This document shows positions 54,801-63,708 of a stretch of 64,000 bases of DNA, in pieces. The stretch is from the NCBI RefSeq assembly GCF_000003815.2, contig NC_049984.1, positions 15,382,158 to 15,446,157 of the forward strand. The letters are read 5' to 3'. The notes beneath the pieces were generated by a model. The model did not search any database. It had not been told where the DNA came from and saw only the letters and a list, made by a program, of their open reading frames with translations. Made by a program: the position numbers and the translations under genes. Each line of letters begins with the position of its first letter. Positions within the stretch are counted from its first letter, which is position 1. The stretch is from Branchiostoma floridae (Eukaryota > Chordata > Leptocardii > Amphioxiformes > Branchiostomatidae).

Positions 54801-57715
54801 CTCCCCAAAAATACGTCATGATAACTTTATTATTAAAGCACGGGGAATCAGCCGTCCGTGATCTGGCCCGGGTATTATTTGTCCAGTCATGTCTATATGA
54901 AAATTTTGGGTTATTGATGCTTCCAAACAGGGCTCTAGCCAGTGAGTTTGTCAGCCCATGAAAAAATCCTGCCAATTTTTTTCCGGCATTGAATAAAAAA
55001 ATGTCTACCTCGTGCGATCGATGTTGCGCCCTCCCGCATCAAATACTAGTAGTTTTTCCAGAGGATAGAATAACGGCGCCATCACAGCTTGTGTTTTTTT
55101 TTTAATTTTTGCCCTATGATTTTACTCAAATTAATTAAATTGGTCGGGTTTTACACGGGCGGGCCGCGCCGTCATTTTCCACGAGCGTGCGTTTGTCTCC
55201 TGCGACCTCAGGTAACCCCATTTTCGGCATGAAATATTTGCCGGCTGGATTTCTTTTTTACATAGACCAAGAACGTTATACATTATACGAAGGAGGGCGA
55301 TCTGCTGCGTCTTTGGCATTGATCAGTGCCGGTGTAGCCTTCAAGGAGTAGCCAGAAAAGACGTCCGAACGTGCTGGGCGCTGCGATCGACCATCCGTCT
55401 GGGGAGGGGGGCGTGCCGCGCCATGTGCCACTGAGTGCACAGCCGACTCGATCGACGCTTGACAACAATGTTGCGGCCCCTTTTCCGCTGCAAATTTTAC
55501 CCTTTTGAAACAAAAGAAATGTTGTAAATAAAAAATAAAGTTTATAGTTTTGGATTCTTTGGATGCGACGTGGGGTGTGTCGCACATGGGTTCGCAAGTT
55601 GTAAAACGTGCCGCGCTCCGCCCCATGCCCCAGACAACCGGGATGACCGGGAAGTGAACAATTTGAAGAGTCTTTGAAATATAAATTGTAAAGGTAGTAT
55701 TCGTTCTTATAAAGATGGATTTTTAAAAAGATTCCTGATACATTTTGTACACTGGTGGTACAGGTCAGCCTTTCTTTCAAATTTTTGAAAAAATCTCAGC
55801 GCGAGCAGGAGTGCGTCTTTCCAGAAGTTCGAAGACGAAATGACGTATGCCTGGCAGGAACGCTGGTCCGGGGCAGTGCCACTTTTGGGGGGACATAGGG
55901 GGACACACCCCCCGGAAGGTTCTTGCATTTTAGGCTATACAGGAGGCTTATTTTATCAGTTTTAGGGCCATGTCAAGATATCGAAACTAAAAATAGTATG
56001 AACTATTCTTTTAAAAAAATTAACATGGCCCTCCCCCTATCTAAAAAAAAATTAACATGGCCCTCCCCCCACCTCAAAAAAAATTAACATGGCCCTCCCC
56101 CCCTAACGCACCAGCCCTCCCCCCCTGATAAATATCGTACAGTCCCTAACAGTTAAACAATTTGAAAGTAGCCGGTGAGGCTTTGGGACTGGTGAGGTGA
56201 GGTATTAGGTTACTTAGATATGAGTCTTTGATAAACTCCTTGTTAAGAATGCTTTCTGGAACCTTTTTGAAACCATACAATATGCTCACTTCTAAATCCA
56301 GTATTTCTTACACATTGGTGTTATTTCAAGATCAACGTGTGTTTTTTCCACAGATCTTCCGGCATGTTGACGAACTGTTCCCCGTTCTGCTGAAGACTCT
56401 ATCAGACAAGGCTGATGAAGTAAGGTTTCACTAGTAACTACAGTCAAACCTGTCCGAGCGACCACCTCTTCTCAGCGACCACCTGGCCATTTCGACCGCT
56501 TTTTCTCGGTCCCGATTTATTTTCCCATTGACGTAAGCATTAAGCGACCTTTTCTCAACGACCACCTGGCCAACGCGACCGGCCCAAATTGGGACCTATA
56601 ACGACCGCATCATTTTCAAGATTGAGGTTTTCATCAATTTTTTATGATAATTAGCGCGATTTTGTGCCAAAATCGGCCAGTTTGCGTCGGATTTTTTGGT
56701 TAAATTTACAGTTTACACAGTGCGTGTTGTATTTGACATTAAAGACCTCGCTTCTTTGCGTGCGTGCAGTGTGCTTGCTATTGGCCATTAAACACAACGG
56801 CAACCATTTATACTTTGCATCGTGCATGTCTTGAGTCGATACTCTTCTCAGCGACCACCTGTCCAACTCGACCGTTTTTTTCTGGTCCCCCGGGTGGTCG
56901 TCTTGGGCAGGTTTGACTGTATCATCTTCAAGCAACGTTTCCAGTAAACAATCCTTAGGGTGTTATTTGAGGAATATGGTTTTCCTTATAGGACTTACAG
57001 TTTTGTAACTCTGATCTTCACAATTGCTAGTGTCTTTAAGATGACTGATGTCCTCATGTTTCTCATCTCAATCAACCAATCAATCAATCAACCAATCAAT
57101 CAATCGACCAATCAATTAACCAATCAATCACTCACTCGATCAATCAATCAATCAATAGTTCCCTTGCATCATGAGTTGATGCGTGGCGGCTACAGACAGT
57201 TCATCTCAATGCTGGGTTCAAAATGTTTTGTAGAAATGCTTCTAACGATAGCTAAGTTCTAACAATTCCAAAACAATCATTTACATTATCTTGAACTCTA
57301 ACTATCATATTAAAGAAAACTTGGTTTTTGAGGCAACTAATTACTGATGCAGACCTTTTTCCTCAAAGGTTATCCTACTTGACCTTGAAGTTCTAGCAGA
57401 GATTGCATCATCACCAGCTGGACAGAGGGCACGACCTGCCGGGGAGAAGAGCAGCTCCAGCCAAAATCTGGCAACAGGTCCGTTGTTCATCTTTTCTGAT
57501 CAAAACAGTTGAAGGAAAAGACCATACATGTTGCACATCTAGGTCAAAATACAAAAAATAAAATTTCTGTTACAGTACCAAGGTCACATACCAGGGAGCC
57601 CAAAATTGACCTTGACCATTGTCTTCCCAACACCTACCCACATTCCAAATATCATCGTAATCCTCACAGAGGTTCTTGAGTTATGCTGACTGCAAAAATC
57701 CGTAAACACAAAGAA

Positions 57716-57746
<31 letters not shown>

Positions 57747-60700
57747 GATATACCCAAAACTTTATCTCAATTTTTCATGAAGATAAAAATACGCTCAGTA
57801 GATTCTGGTACCATCTTAAACCATAAGCATGTTGTATATCAATGCAACTGGGAACTGTGTAATCAAGACAAATTTGTTTTACGTAGTGTACAAAAGTCAT
57901 TTACAAGGACCAGACGTGCAGAAATCATAAATACCTGCAAAGCTCTTAAACAAATCTTACCTGGTTAGTACAATAACTTGCATATTCTTGTGGGATTGTG
58001 AGACTTGTGTCAGCCAATAGACTGGTCATAACTGCCCATCACACTTAGCAGTTCAATCAATGATAGTATGGCATTAGCAGTTCAGCCAATTAGAGAGTCT
58101 GGTATGTGTTCAAATGTTGTCAATTTTTTTTTTTTTTTTAAATTTTATTTTGCATTGCTNNNNNNNNNNNNNNNNNNNNNNNNNNNNNNNNNNNNNNNNN
58201 NNNNNNNNNNNNNNNNNNNNNNNNNNNNNNNNNNNNNNNNNNNNNNNNNNNNNNNNNNNATTATGTTCGCGGTTTTCGCGGCAGCCGCTTCACCGCGAAT
58301 TTAAAACCACCGCGAAAATTTTTCCATAACAGTAAGAAATTACAGTGCATGGTCCTACCGCAAAAAGTCCATTTTCCCGCTACCACGAAATTAAATCCCC
58401 GTGAACTTAAATGCATTTACAGTATACTGCTGCTGGGATCCTTAACATGGGTAGGCAGCAGTCTTGCAAAGCTCAGTTCAATAGTGGAAACGCAAGGGAA
58501 ACACCAAAGAAATACACTCAGCTTAAATGGAGATATCCCCTGTGTGCATCTTGTCTTTTTTCCCTAGTCAGAGGGTTTCTAATGTTTGCTTTGGAGGATA
58601 CATATCCGAAAGGTTTCTTTATCACCAATTAGAGACTGTGATTAGTCTCAAAGCAGACCCTACGGTGCCTTAGAGATAGTATCAAAGCTGGCAAAGGAGT
58701 ATAGCCGGCACCCGGGTCTGCCTCCAGTCAGCGAGAAAAGACGCTACTAACATCCAAATGTTGTCTAATCAAACTGTGCTTGCCGAGTAGGTGTTAATTA
58801 CCCTCCGCCCGGGATGGCTCGTGCGCCCCTGCTCAGCCATGCACCGTCTCACGGGAAGTCACGTCACGGGTTCACCTACGGTGACCGTTACGGGCAGATT
58901 TGAAAATGCCGGCAACGATGGAGGCAAGAGTGCGAGGTGTTTTCCACCATGTCTGGGGATTCGAGGCGAAGAAAACACAACTCGGTGCCATTTTGGCCAG
59001 TCTGAGAGGCGAGGACGTCTTTGTCGGCATTGCCACCGATCAGGGGAAATCCATATGCTACCATAGAAAGCCATAGCTGCTAGGCGGGAGCAAACATCTG
59101 GTCCTTGACACAGTTTTTGCCGGAGGAAATTACAAAATTGCAGAACAAATTAGGAATAAACTTTTTGGAGACAAAATAAAATGGCAGCATGCTTGGCTTG
59201 TTGTGGTTTTCTCTACCACATCCAAACATAACAGAGAGGATTACGATCAGGCGGCAGGTTTTTAAACCTCATAACATTAGTATGATGTTGTTATATACAT
59301 GTATCTACATTGAAAATTGTTGTTTGTTTAGCATTATTTTCAGACTTTAACTCGAATTTAAATTGAATATTTCATGTATTGTGGCGCTAGTTCTGTAACA
59401 GTTACGTTGTGATGCTGTCAGATTTATCAATCCGGTGCCATTTGGCGCGAACCTCCCACTGGGACGTGCACGCGGGTCACTAACTTCATCCAGTGTAAGT
59501 CGCTCGTAAAGTCATTAGCACATGGCTACAGGGTGGAGCAGCAACACCATTGTTGAATAGAAACGCTCCACCCTGTTTCAGTGCAGGCAGACCTCCGGTG
59601 CCCCTTTGGCCGGCTATCTCCCTTTGGTCGGCTATACTCCTTTGCCAGCTTTGAGACTATCTCTAAGGCACCGTAGGGTCTGCTTGGAGACTAGACTGTG
59701 ATTCCAATGTGTTTCTTATGAGTTTCATGGTAATTAACCGACGAGTGCCTTTACCTAGGAGAGCATAGCAGACAGTAGCAGGTCCTTGTGTTTCTGTGGG
59801 TGGAGCAATTGGTCATGGCTATTTGTTATGTTTTCCCTAGGTTTCACATGTGTATCCTTCAGTCATACATTGGAATCACACAACAGAAAGGTGTCCCCGT
59901 ATGTGTCTACTGTATGACTGTGGCACTGTGCTTTACACCATGCTTTCATGCGACTCTGTCTGGCAGTTTCACCCTTAGTAGACTGCACAATTTGATGTCC
60001 AGCCATGTCTGTTGGTAAAACTTGACTGAGACAATGCTCCATGCCCTAATATCTTCCCTCTAACTTACAGACAGCTGTGCCTGTTGCTGAATGCGGAGGC
60101 TATATTCTGTACCAATGTTACCCCTGTACCCAACAGACAGCTTTGCCTGTTGCTGAATGCGGAGGCTATATTCTGTACCCTGATGTTACCCCTGTACCTT
60201 ACAGACAGCTGTGCCTGTTGCTGAATGCGGAGGCTATATTCTGTACCCTGATGTTACCCCTGTACCTTACAGACAGCTGTGCCTGTTGCTGAATACGGAG
60301 GCTATATTCTGTACCCTGATGTTACCCCTGTACCTTACAGACAGCTGTGCCTGTTGCTGAATGCGGAGGCTATATTCTGTACCCTCATGTTACCCCTGTA
60401 CCTTACAGACAGCTGTGCCTGTTGCTGAATGCGGAGGCTATATTCTGTACCCTGATGTTACCCTGTACCTTACAGACAGCTGTGCCTGTTGCTGAATGCG
60501 GAGGCTATATTCCGAGCCCTAGCTGAGATCCTGCTGGAAGAAGAAGACCTGCGATTCGCTGCCATCATGGTGCAGACCCTCAACTCCATCCTGCTCACCT
60601 CCACAGAGCTGTTTGAGCTGAGAACACAACTCAAGGACCTCAAAACAAAGGTAACAGCAGACAGCATATCATATAGTTAAGTATGTTCCGAGTATGCATG

Positions 60701-63547
60701 TGTATAGGAATTGTTGGCAATATGTTAAAGGTAACAAAGCAGACAGTTCTCATCTTGACCTTTGTCTCAATTTGCATAACGATATTTAGAGGTGATTTGT
60801 TCATGTTTCAGGGAACTTCACCTTTGACACCAATTTTATCTTTAGAAGAATGATTAGCTCATTTTCCTATCAAATTGTTATGGAAAATTTCTTCACTAGC
60901 AATAGCTGAAAATGACACCATATTTTCTCTGGTTTAGTATAATTGGCAAGCGTAACAAATGCTATCGGTAACATTTCTTTCAACAGTTTACTGTAAATGC
61001 ATTTAAGTTCGTTCGGATTTAATTTCGCGGAAGCAGGAAAAAGGACTTTTCACGGTGGTTTTAATTTCGCGGTAGCACCATGCACTGTAGTCTCTTACTA
61101 CCATGAAAAAATGTTTGCGGTGGTTTTAAATTCGTGGTAAAGTGGCCACCGCGAAAAATGCGAACATTAATCCACCGCGAATATTTCTGCATTTACAGTA
61201 CTAAAACCTTTTTCTTCCAAGTGATTTACAGTTTTGGCTACATTGCTTATATTGTAGGTACATCATTATGATAGTTTATTGACAGTATTGAATAAGTGGG
61301 CAGCTTACTTATGTTTCGATTCCTACTGAAAAATGATTTAATGGTGAAATGTTTTGTCTACAGGAGAGTTGTGACCTGTTCTGCTGCCTGTACCAGTCGT
61401 GGTGCCACAATCCCGTGGCTACGGTGTCCCTCTGTCTGCTCACTCAGAACTACAGACACTCCTGCGACCTACTGCAGCTCTTGTATCCTTCTCACAATAG
61501 AGCCATTATTGTAATATCAGCTGCCATCTTGGTGTCCCTATTCGCATATCAGTGAAGCGTATTCGTGCAAACATTTTCAGAATTGTTAAAATCTTCTCTG
61601 ACCCTCTCAAATAACAGTTATTGAATGTCTATAGCTCAAAATAGAGAATTCCAGTTCTTAAAGTTGCCAACAAAAGTAACACTATGAAAATGCTTTGCAG
61701 GCTCGAGATACGATCCATTGAAATGGAAATAGGTGCTTCATTGAAATGGAAAGTGACTGAAAATGTACTTTATTGTTCTCCATACTTATAAACATTACAG
61801 TGGACAAGACTGCAAGATTGTACTTGTTCAAATACCTGGAAACATTCATTGGTAATATTGCTTGCTCAAATGACAGTATGACATAGAGAAGTTATACGTC
61901 TTGCCATCTACATTTTGTAAGAAGCGTACACAATGTTTTCAGGAATACCGGTATCTCCTGAAAATGTCCAAAAGACGAATATGAATGCATGTACAAATAC
62001 AAAATGTGTTATTTTACATGCATAAAAACTAAAAATGATTCCTTTACGTGAGACCAGTGGTGACCTGGAGGTGACAGTGGAGTTCCTGACAGAGATAGAC
62101 AAGTTGGTACAGCTGATAGAGTCTCCCATCTTTACATGTAAGTCAACACTCATCACTAAATATTATGGTTAACAGTAAAAGAAGTAACACATGTACATTC
62201 AGGTGCAGACACTATAGGAGGTAGGACACTACAGAGAGTACAGACACTATAGGCCGTACAGACATTATAGGGGGTACGGACACTACAGGGGGTATGGATA
62301 CTTCAGGGGGTACGGACACTACAAGGGGTATGGATACTTCGGGGGTATGGAAACCACAGGGTAGAGTCACCATAGAGGGTACAGAAACCACATCAGATAG
62401 ACAAAACATGGGATATGGACACTTGGAGACTAAAGGCATAATATTTCCCGGTCATATAGGAAAACAATGTCATTGGCTACTACATGTACATGCATGGATG
62501 AGAGTTACAAAGTCTGTTTTACCATACAGTATTGATACAAAAACAAGAAAGGCAGCAAGAACTTTACAGGCTCACGTCAATGATTACTTTGAAGATGGGT
62601 GCTGCACTTTTTTTCAGACCTCAGACTACAGTTACTGGATGCCCAACAGAATGCTTACCTGATCAAAGCCTTGTACGGACTCCTCATGCTGTTACCACAG
62701 AGCAGAGCATTCGACACTCTCAGACACAGACTGGACTGTCTACCAGCATCACATCTTATTCCACAGCACCAAAGGTACAAATGTAACTACAATCTGTATC
62801 TGTATCTATATAGTCGGTATAACCGCCCTTTGGCGAAACACACCAGTCAATGTGATAAGAATATGGAGCGACAAGATATGATTATGACCTGGTGAGCCAG
62901 TGTACTGGTTAATAACTTCCCATGCAGGACTGATCCCATGGCAACATAAATGCCTTATGATATAAACTCTGCTATTACAGGCTCAGATGAACATCTTGCT
63001 TATGAATGAACTTGCCTCATTAATCGCAGGCCCATCAGTGCTTTGATTGAAATTTTGATCATACAGCAAACAAACAGCGTGCAACACAGCATGCACAAAC
63101 ATCTGTTTATTTTTGCATTATCTAGTATATATAATGATGATAGTTTCTTCGAATGTTTGGTTGGTATTCGGTGATGCCGTGCTTGCTCTCTACAGACAGA
63201 AGTGACAGATCTTTGATTTCGTACCTGATAAACAAGTCTTGATGCTGAAAGATTTCAGTACACACACTAGGCTGGAATACGGATGACATGCAAGTCCAAC
63301 TACAGAGCAGTAGTTATTGTCAAGTCTGACAACCAATAAGTTTTATCAATGTGGCCTAAAACGATTTTTTCTCCCCACCCCCAGTGTCCAGGCCCCACCC
63401 CCGGAGCAGCGGGAACACGTGGCCAGAATTAACTTCCACCAGCTGATACAGCACTTCCAGCACGTCCAAGCCAAACACAGGACAGCGAAGCAGCGCGTCC
63501 GGCCCAGACACACCGAGGACAGCACACAGAGGCTGGAAGTGCCATGA
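39838..63547 (+). CDS. VAC14: VAC14, scaffold of the PIKfyve-FIG4 complex
   Basis: VAC14 holds the kinase PIKfyve and phosphatase FIG4 together on endosomes and lysosomes to control PI(3,5)P2. Exons seen: 39838-39944, 41322-41472, 47176-47343, 48102-48164, 48530-48637, 49509-49618, 51130-51236, 51609-51746, 52819-52954, 56354-56419, 57369-57477, 60476-60650, 61364-61482, 62058-62137, 62618-62774, 63385-63547, all phase-compatible where adjacent. Matches to human run throughout: [87 protein letters not shown]. The first part is HEAT repeats; the last third is the FIG4-binding domain. About 650 residues are visible against 782 in human. The parts matching human LDGIVQVLN…KTPRK and FYKFMINLL…PFIIR are absent and probably lie in the gaps at 53894 and 58160. 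Start: GCCACCATG, conserved. Two introns are U12-type. Confidence 0.94.
40912..41092. mobile_element. Element with ATACAACACGGTG ends
   Basis: ATACAACACGGTGAATTCC and GGAATACACCGTGTTGTAT are inverted, followed by the TTTTGATGCGAAATGCACC segment shared with 28034-28460. In VAC14 intron 1. Confidence 0.65.
41473..43007. other. VAC14 intron 2, first part
   Basis: A G-run at 41582-41595. A repeat at 41930-42240 includes GGGGCCTTCTGATTGGTCA, which recurs inverted at 46983-47010 near the other end of the same intron. Assembly gap at 42780-42879. Confidence 0.45.
42780..42879. other. Assembly gap (100 N)
   Basis: Run of exactly 100 N, a common placeholder for a gap of unknown size. In VAC14 intron 2. 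Confidence 0.99.
43008..43075. mobile_element. Short ATACAACACGGTG element
   Basis: AATACAACACGGTGTATTCC followed by a short, truncated inside (GGGCCAGGACCGAGGGTGATACGG). Confidence 0.5.
43343..43676 (-). mobile_element. MITE with CAGGGCTTGAAAT ends
   Basis: Inverted copy of the element at 19938-20268, including the shared centre (TAAGAAAATATTTGGGTGCAC and the flanking AT-rich part). A 5-6-bp direct repeat (CAAAT) flanks it. Confidence 0.8.
43677..44904. other. VAC14 intron 2, middle part
   Basis: AT-rich, no supported gene or clear repeat. Confidence 0.35.
44905..45190. mobile_element. Diverged GTTGCACAGTGTGCAACC element
   Basis: Repeated GGTTGCAC / GTGCAACC blocks near both ends and an AT-rich centre. 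The layout resembles the GGGTGCAC elements at 19938 and 43343, but the sequence differs. Confidence 0.5.
45191..47175. other. VAC14 intron 2, last part
   Basis: T/G homopolymers at 45340-45362. 46980-47150 is a repeat with CACCGGCACCGGTGTCGAT and its inverse. It ends only about 35 bp before the exon 3 acceptor. Confidence 0.4.
47392..47881 (-). mobile_element. MITE, family ACAGTCAAACCTG (complete)
   Basis: Ends TACTGTCAAACCTGCCC and GGGCAGGTTTGACTGTA are inverted and bounded by TA. It is a near-identical inverse of 56439-56921 over its whole length, including the part that looks like a frame. In VAC14 intron 3, 48 bp after the exon 3 donor. Confidence 0.85.
49053..49275 (+). mobile_element. 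LINE 3' end fragment with GAT tail
   Basis: One frame reads [20 protein letters not shown], then MGHITKDC and on to WLQYWHGTI, then stop. The C-x-C-G…QT-x2-HI-x3-C pattern is typical of the C-terminus of many invertebrate LINE reverse transcriptases. A short (GAT)n follows the stop. In VAC14 intron 5. Confidence 0.65.
49743..50311. mobile_element. Diverged ACAGTCAAACCTG-family element
   Basis: Starts ACAGTCAAACCTGTATTAGC and ends ACAAGTTTGACTGTAA. The inside has GCGACCACCTGGCC, as in the full copies, but otherwise differs. In VAC14 intron 6. Confidence 0.7.
50312..51129. other. Rest of VAC14 intron 6
   Basis: Nothing recognised. Confidence 0.35.
51237..51495 (+). repeat. (TG)n microsatellite starting at a splice donor
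   Basis: Impure TG repeats fill the first 250 bp of VAC14 intron 7; the donor itself (CAAG|GTGTGT) is the first unit. Open frames on both strands here encode only VC or HT repeats and are not genes. Confidence 0.9.
51840..51990 (+). mobile_element. tRNA-derived SINE
   Basis: Box A-like GGCCTAACGGCAAGG and box B GGTTCAAATCC (51885-51896), followed by CCTTGGAAAAGGCATTTTACA and TTTTCTCACTT, shared with the other SINEs. Inside the AT-AC intron. Confidence 0.6.
52198..52690 (-). mobile_element. Full-length tRNA-derived SINE
   Basis: On the minus strand the head (about 52690-52615) has a tRNA-like region with box B GGTTCGAATCC. It is followed by the GGCACTTGACACGACTTTCC segment and a long body with CACGTTAAAGAACCCCCAC. 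The tail is (TAAA)n, seen as TTTATTTATTTATT at 52198. A piece of the same body occurs at 42650-42700. Confidence 0.75.
52955..53893. other. VAC14 intron after exon 9
   Basis: Contains an eroded TACTGTAAATGC-family piece (about 53050-53230). I found no exon for the missing VAC14 segment. Confidence 0.45.
53894..54290. other. Assembly gap (397 N), probably hides a VAC14 exon
   Basis: Lies between the exon ending 52954 and the one at 56354. The human segment between these exons (LDGIVQVLN…KTPRK, about 50 residues, plus a linker) is found nowhere else in the interval. Confidence 0.8.
54385..56147. mobile_element. 1.76-kb inverted-end element with CCCTCCCC tandem blocks
   Basis: Ends AGGGACCGTACGATATTTAT and ATAAATATCGTACAGTCCCT are inverted and followed by GGGGGG…AGGGCTGGTGCG and its inverse. 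Next to each end are two or three copies of AAATTAACATGGCCCTCCCC, in the same orientation at both ends. The centre (54600-55950) has no recognisable transposase; a 165-codon minus-strand frame resembles nothing I know. Confidence 0.75.
56439..56921 (+). mobile_element. MITE, family ACAGTCAAACCTG (complete)
   Basis: Inverted ends ACAGTCAAACCTGTCCGAGC and GGGCAGGTTTGACTGT, TA-bounded. It starts 20 bp after a VAC14 exon donor (56419). Near-identical to 47392-47881 in the opposite direction. Confidence 0.85.
57060..57160. repeat. (CAAT)n simple repeat
   Basis: Impure CAATCAAT/CCAATCAA units in a VAC14 intron. Confidence 0.85.
57717..57742. repeat. (CA)n microsatellite
   Basis: About 13 CA units at the end of a dispersed repeat that begins near 57560. 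Confidence 0.85.
58160..58259. other. Assembly gap (100 N), probably hides a VAC14 exon
   Basis: Placeholder gap between exons 57369-57477 and 60476-60650. The human segment FYKFMINLL…PFIIR should lie between them and is not in the visible sequence. Confidence 0.75.
58260..58424. mobile_element. MITE, family TACTGTAAATGC (left end in gap)
   Basis: GTTCGCGGTTTTCGCGG … AATGCATTTACAGTA matches 2781-2991; the left end is lost in the N run. Confidence 0.7.
58426..58560. repeat. Dispersed repeat with GCAAAGCTCAGTTCAAT
   Basis: GGGTAGGCAGCAGTCTTGCAAAGCTCAGTTCAAT followed by GGGAAACACCAAAGAAA-type sequence. Related segments at 12829-12890 and 63900-64000. Confidence 0.55.
58643..59693. mobile_element. 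Non-autonomous transposon with long TIRs and 9-bp target duplication
   Basis: About 70-bp inverted ends (TAGTCTCAAAGCAGACCCTA … AAAGGAGTATAGCC and its inverse) and a 9-bp direct repeat GACTGTGAT on both sides (58634-58642, 59694-59702). Long TIRs with 9-bp duplications are typical of Mutator-like elements. No transposase is seen. Diverged relatives at 17210-17330 and 30277-30431. Confidence 0.85.
60071..60475 (+). repeat. 68-bp minisatellite copying a VAC14 exon acceptor
   Basis: Each unit has CCTTACAG plus the first 35 bases of the exon (ACAGCTGTGCCTGTTGCTG…), then TGTACCCTGATGTTACCCC. Decoy acceptors end at 60070, 60136, 60204, 60272, 60340 and 60408; the true one ends at 60475. Steps are 66, 68, 68, 68, 68 and 67 bp. 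The decoys leave the exon sequence after GCTATATTC. Confidence 0.94.
60989..61200. mobile_element. MITE, family TACTGTAAATGC (complete)
   Basis: TA-bounded, ends TACTGTAAATGC and GCATTTACAGTA, inside rich in CCGCGAA. In the VAC14 intron before exon 61364. Confidence 0.75.
61483..62057 (+). other. U12-type GT-AG intron of VAC14
   Basis: The donor GTATCCTTC differs from the U12 consensus at the last base only. TTCCTTTAC (62039-62047) fits the branch consensus with one change and puts the branch A 11 nt before the AG. The splice joins TT|T into Phe and gives [12 protein letters not shown], matching human QKFGDLEVTVDF. Confidence 0.82.
62138..62617. repeat. VAC14 intron with imperfect short tandem repeats
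   Basis: 62210-62400 holds imperfect repeats of about 20 bp of the type GGGGGTACGGACACTACAG. The long open frames here are due to the repeats. Confidence 0.65.
62775..63384. other. Last VAC14 intron
   Basis: Includes one unit (62790-62850) of the TCTGTATCTATA…AACACACCAG repeat that forms the array at 29263. Nothing else recognised. Confidence 0.45.
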
Positions 63548-63645
63548 ACAGCACTCATAGGACAGCATGCACAGACTGGAAATGCCATGAACAGCACTGA
63601 AAGGACAGCGCACACAGACTAGAAAATTGTGATGAGTGAAAACAG
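63516..63645 (+). repeat. 43-bp tandem repeat over the VAC14 stop codon
   Basis: Unit 1 (63516-63558) contains the last ten codons and stop (AGGACAGCACACAG…GTGCCATGA). Unit 2 is 63559-63601 (keeps GCCATGA) and unit 3 starts at 63602 and decays. A second, 33-bp repeat (ATGAAAACAGCACAAAT) follows at 63650-63708 in the 3' UTR. Confidence 0.88.
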
Positions 63646-63708
63646 TGAAATGAAAACAGCACAAATTCATGAAAGCAGCAACAATGAAAACAGCACAAAT
63701 CTATGAAA

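Noticed and set aside
55283-55780. 165-codon minus-strand gene
   Set aside because: Inside the 54385-56147 element, low-complexity composition, no recognised domain.
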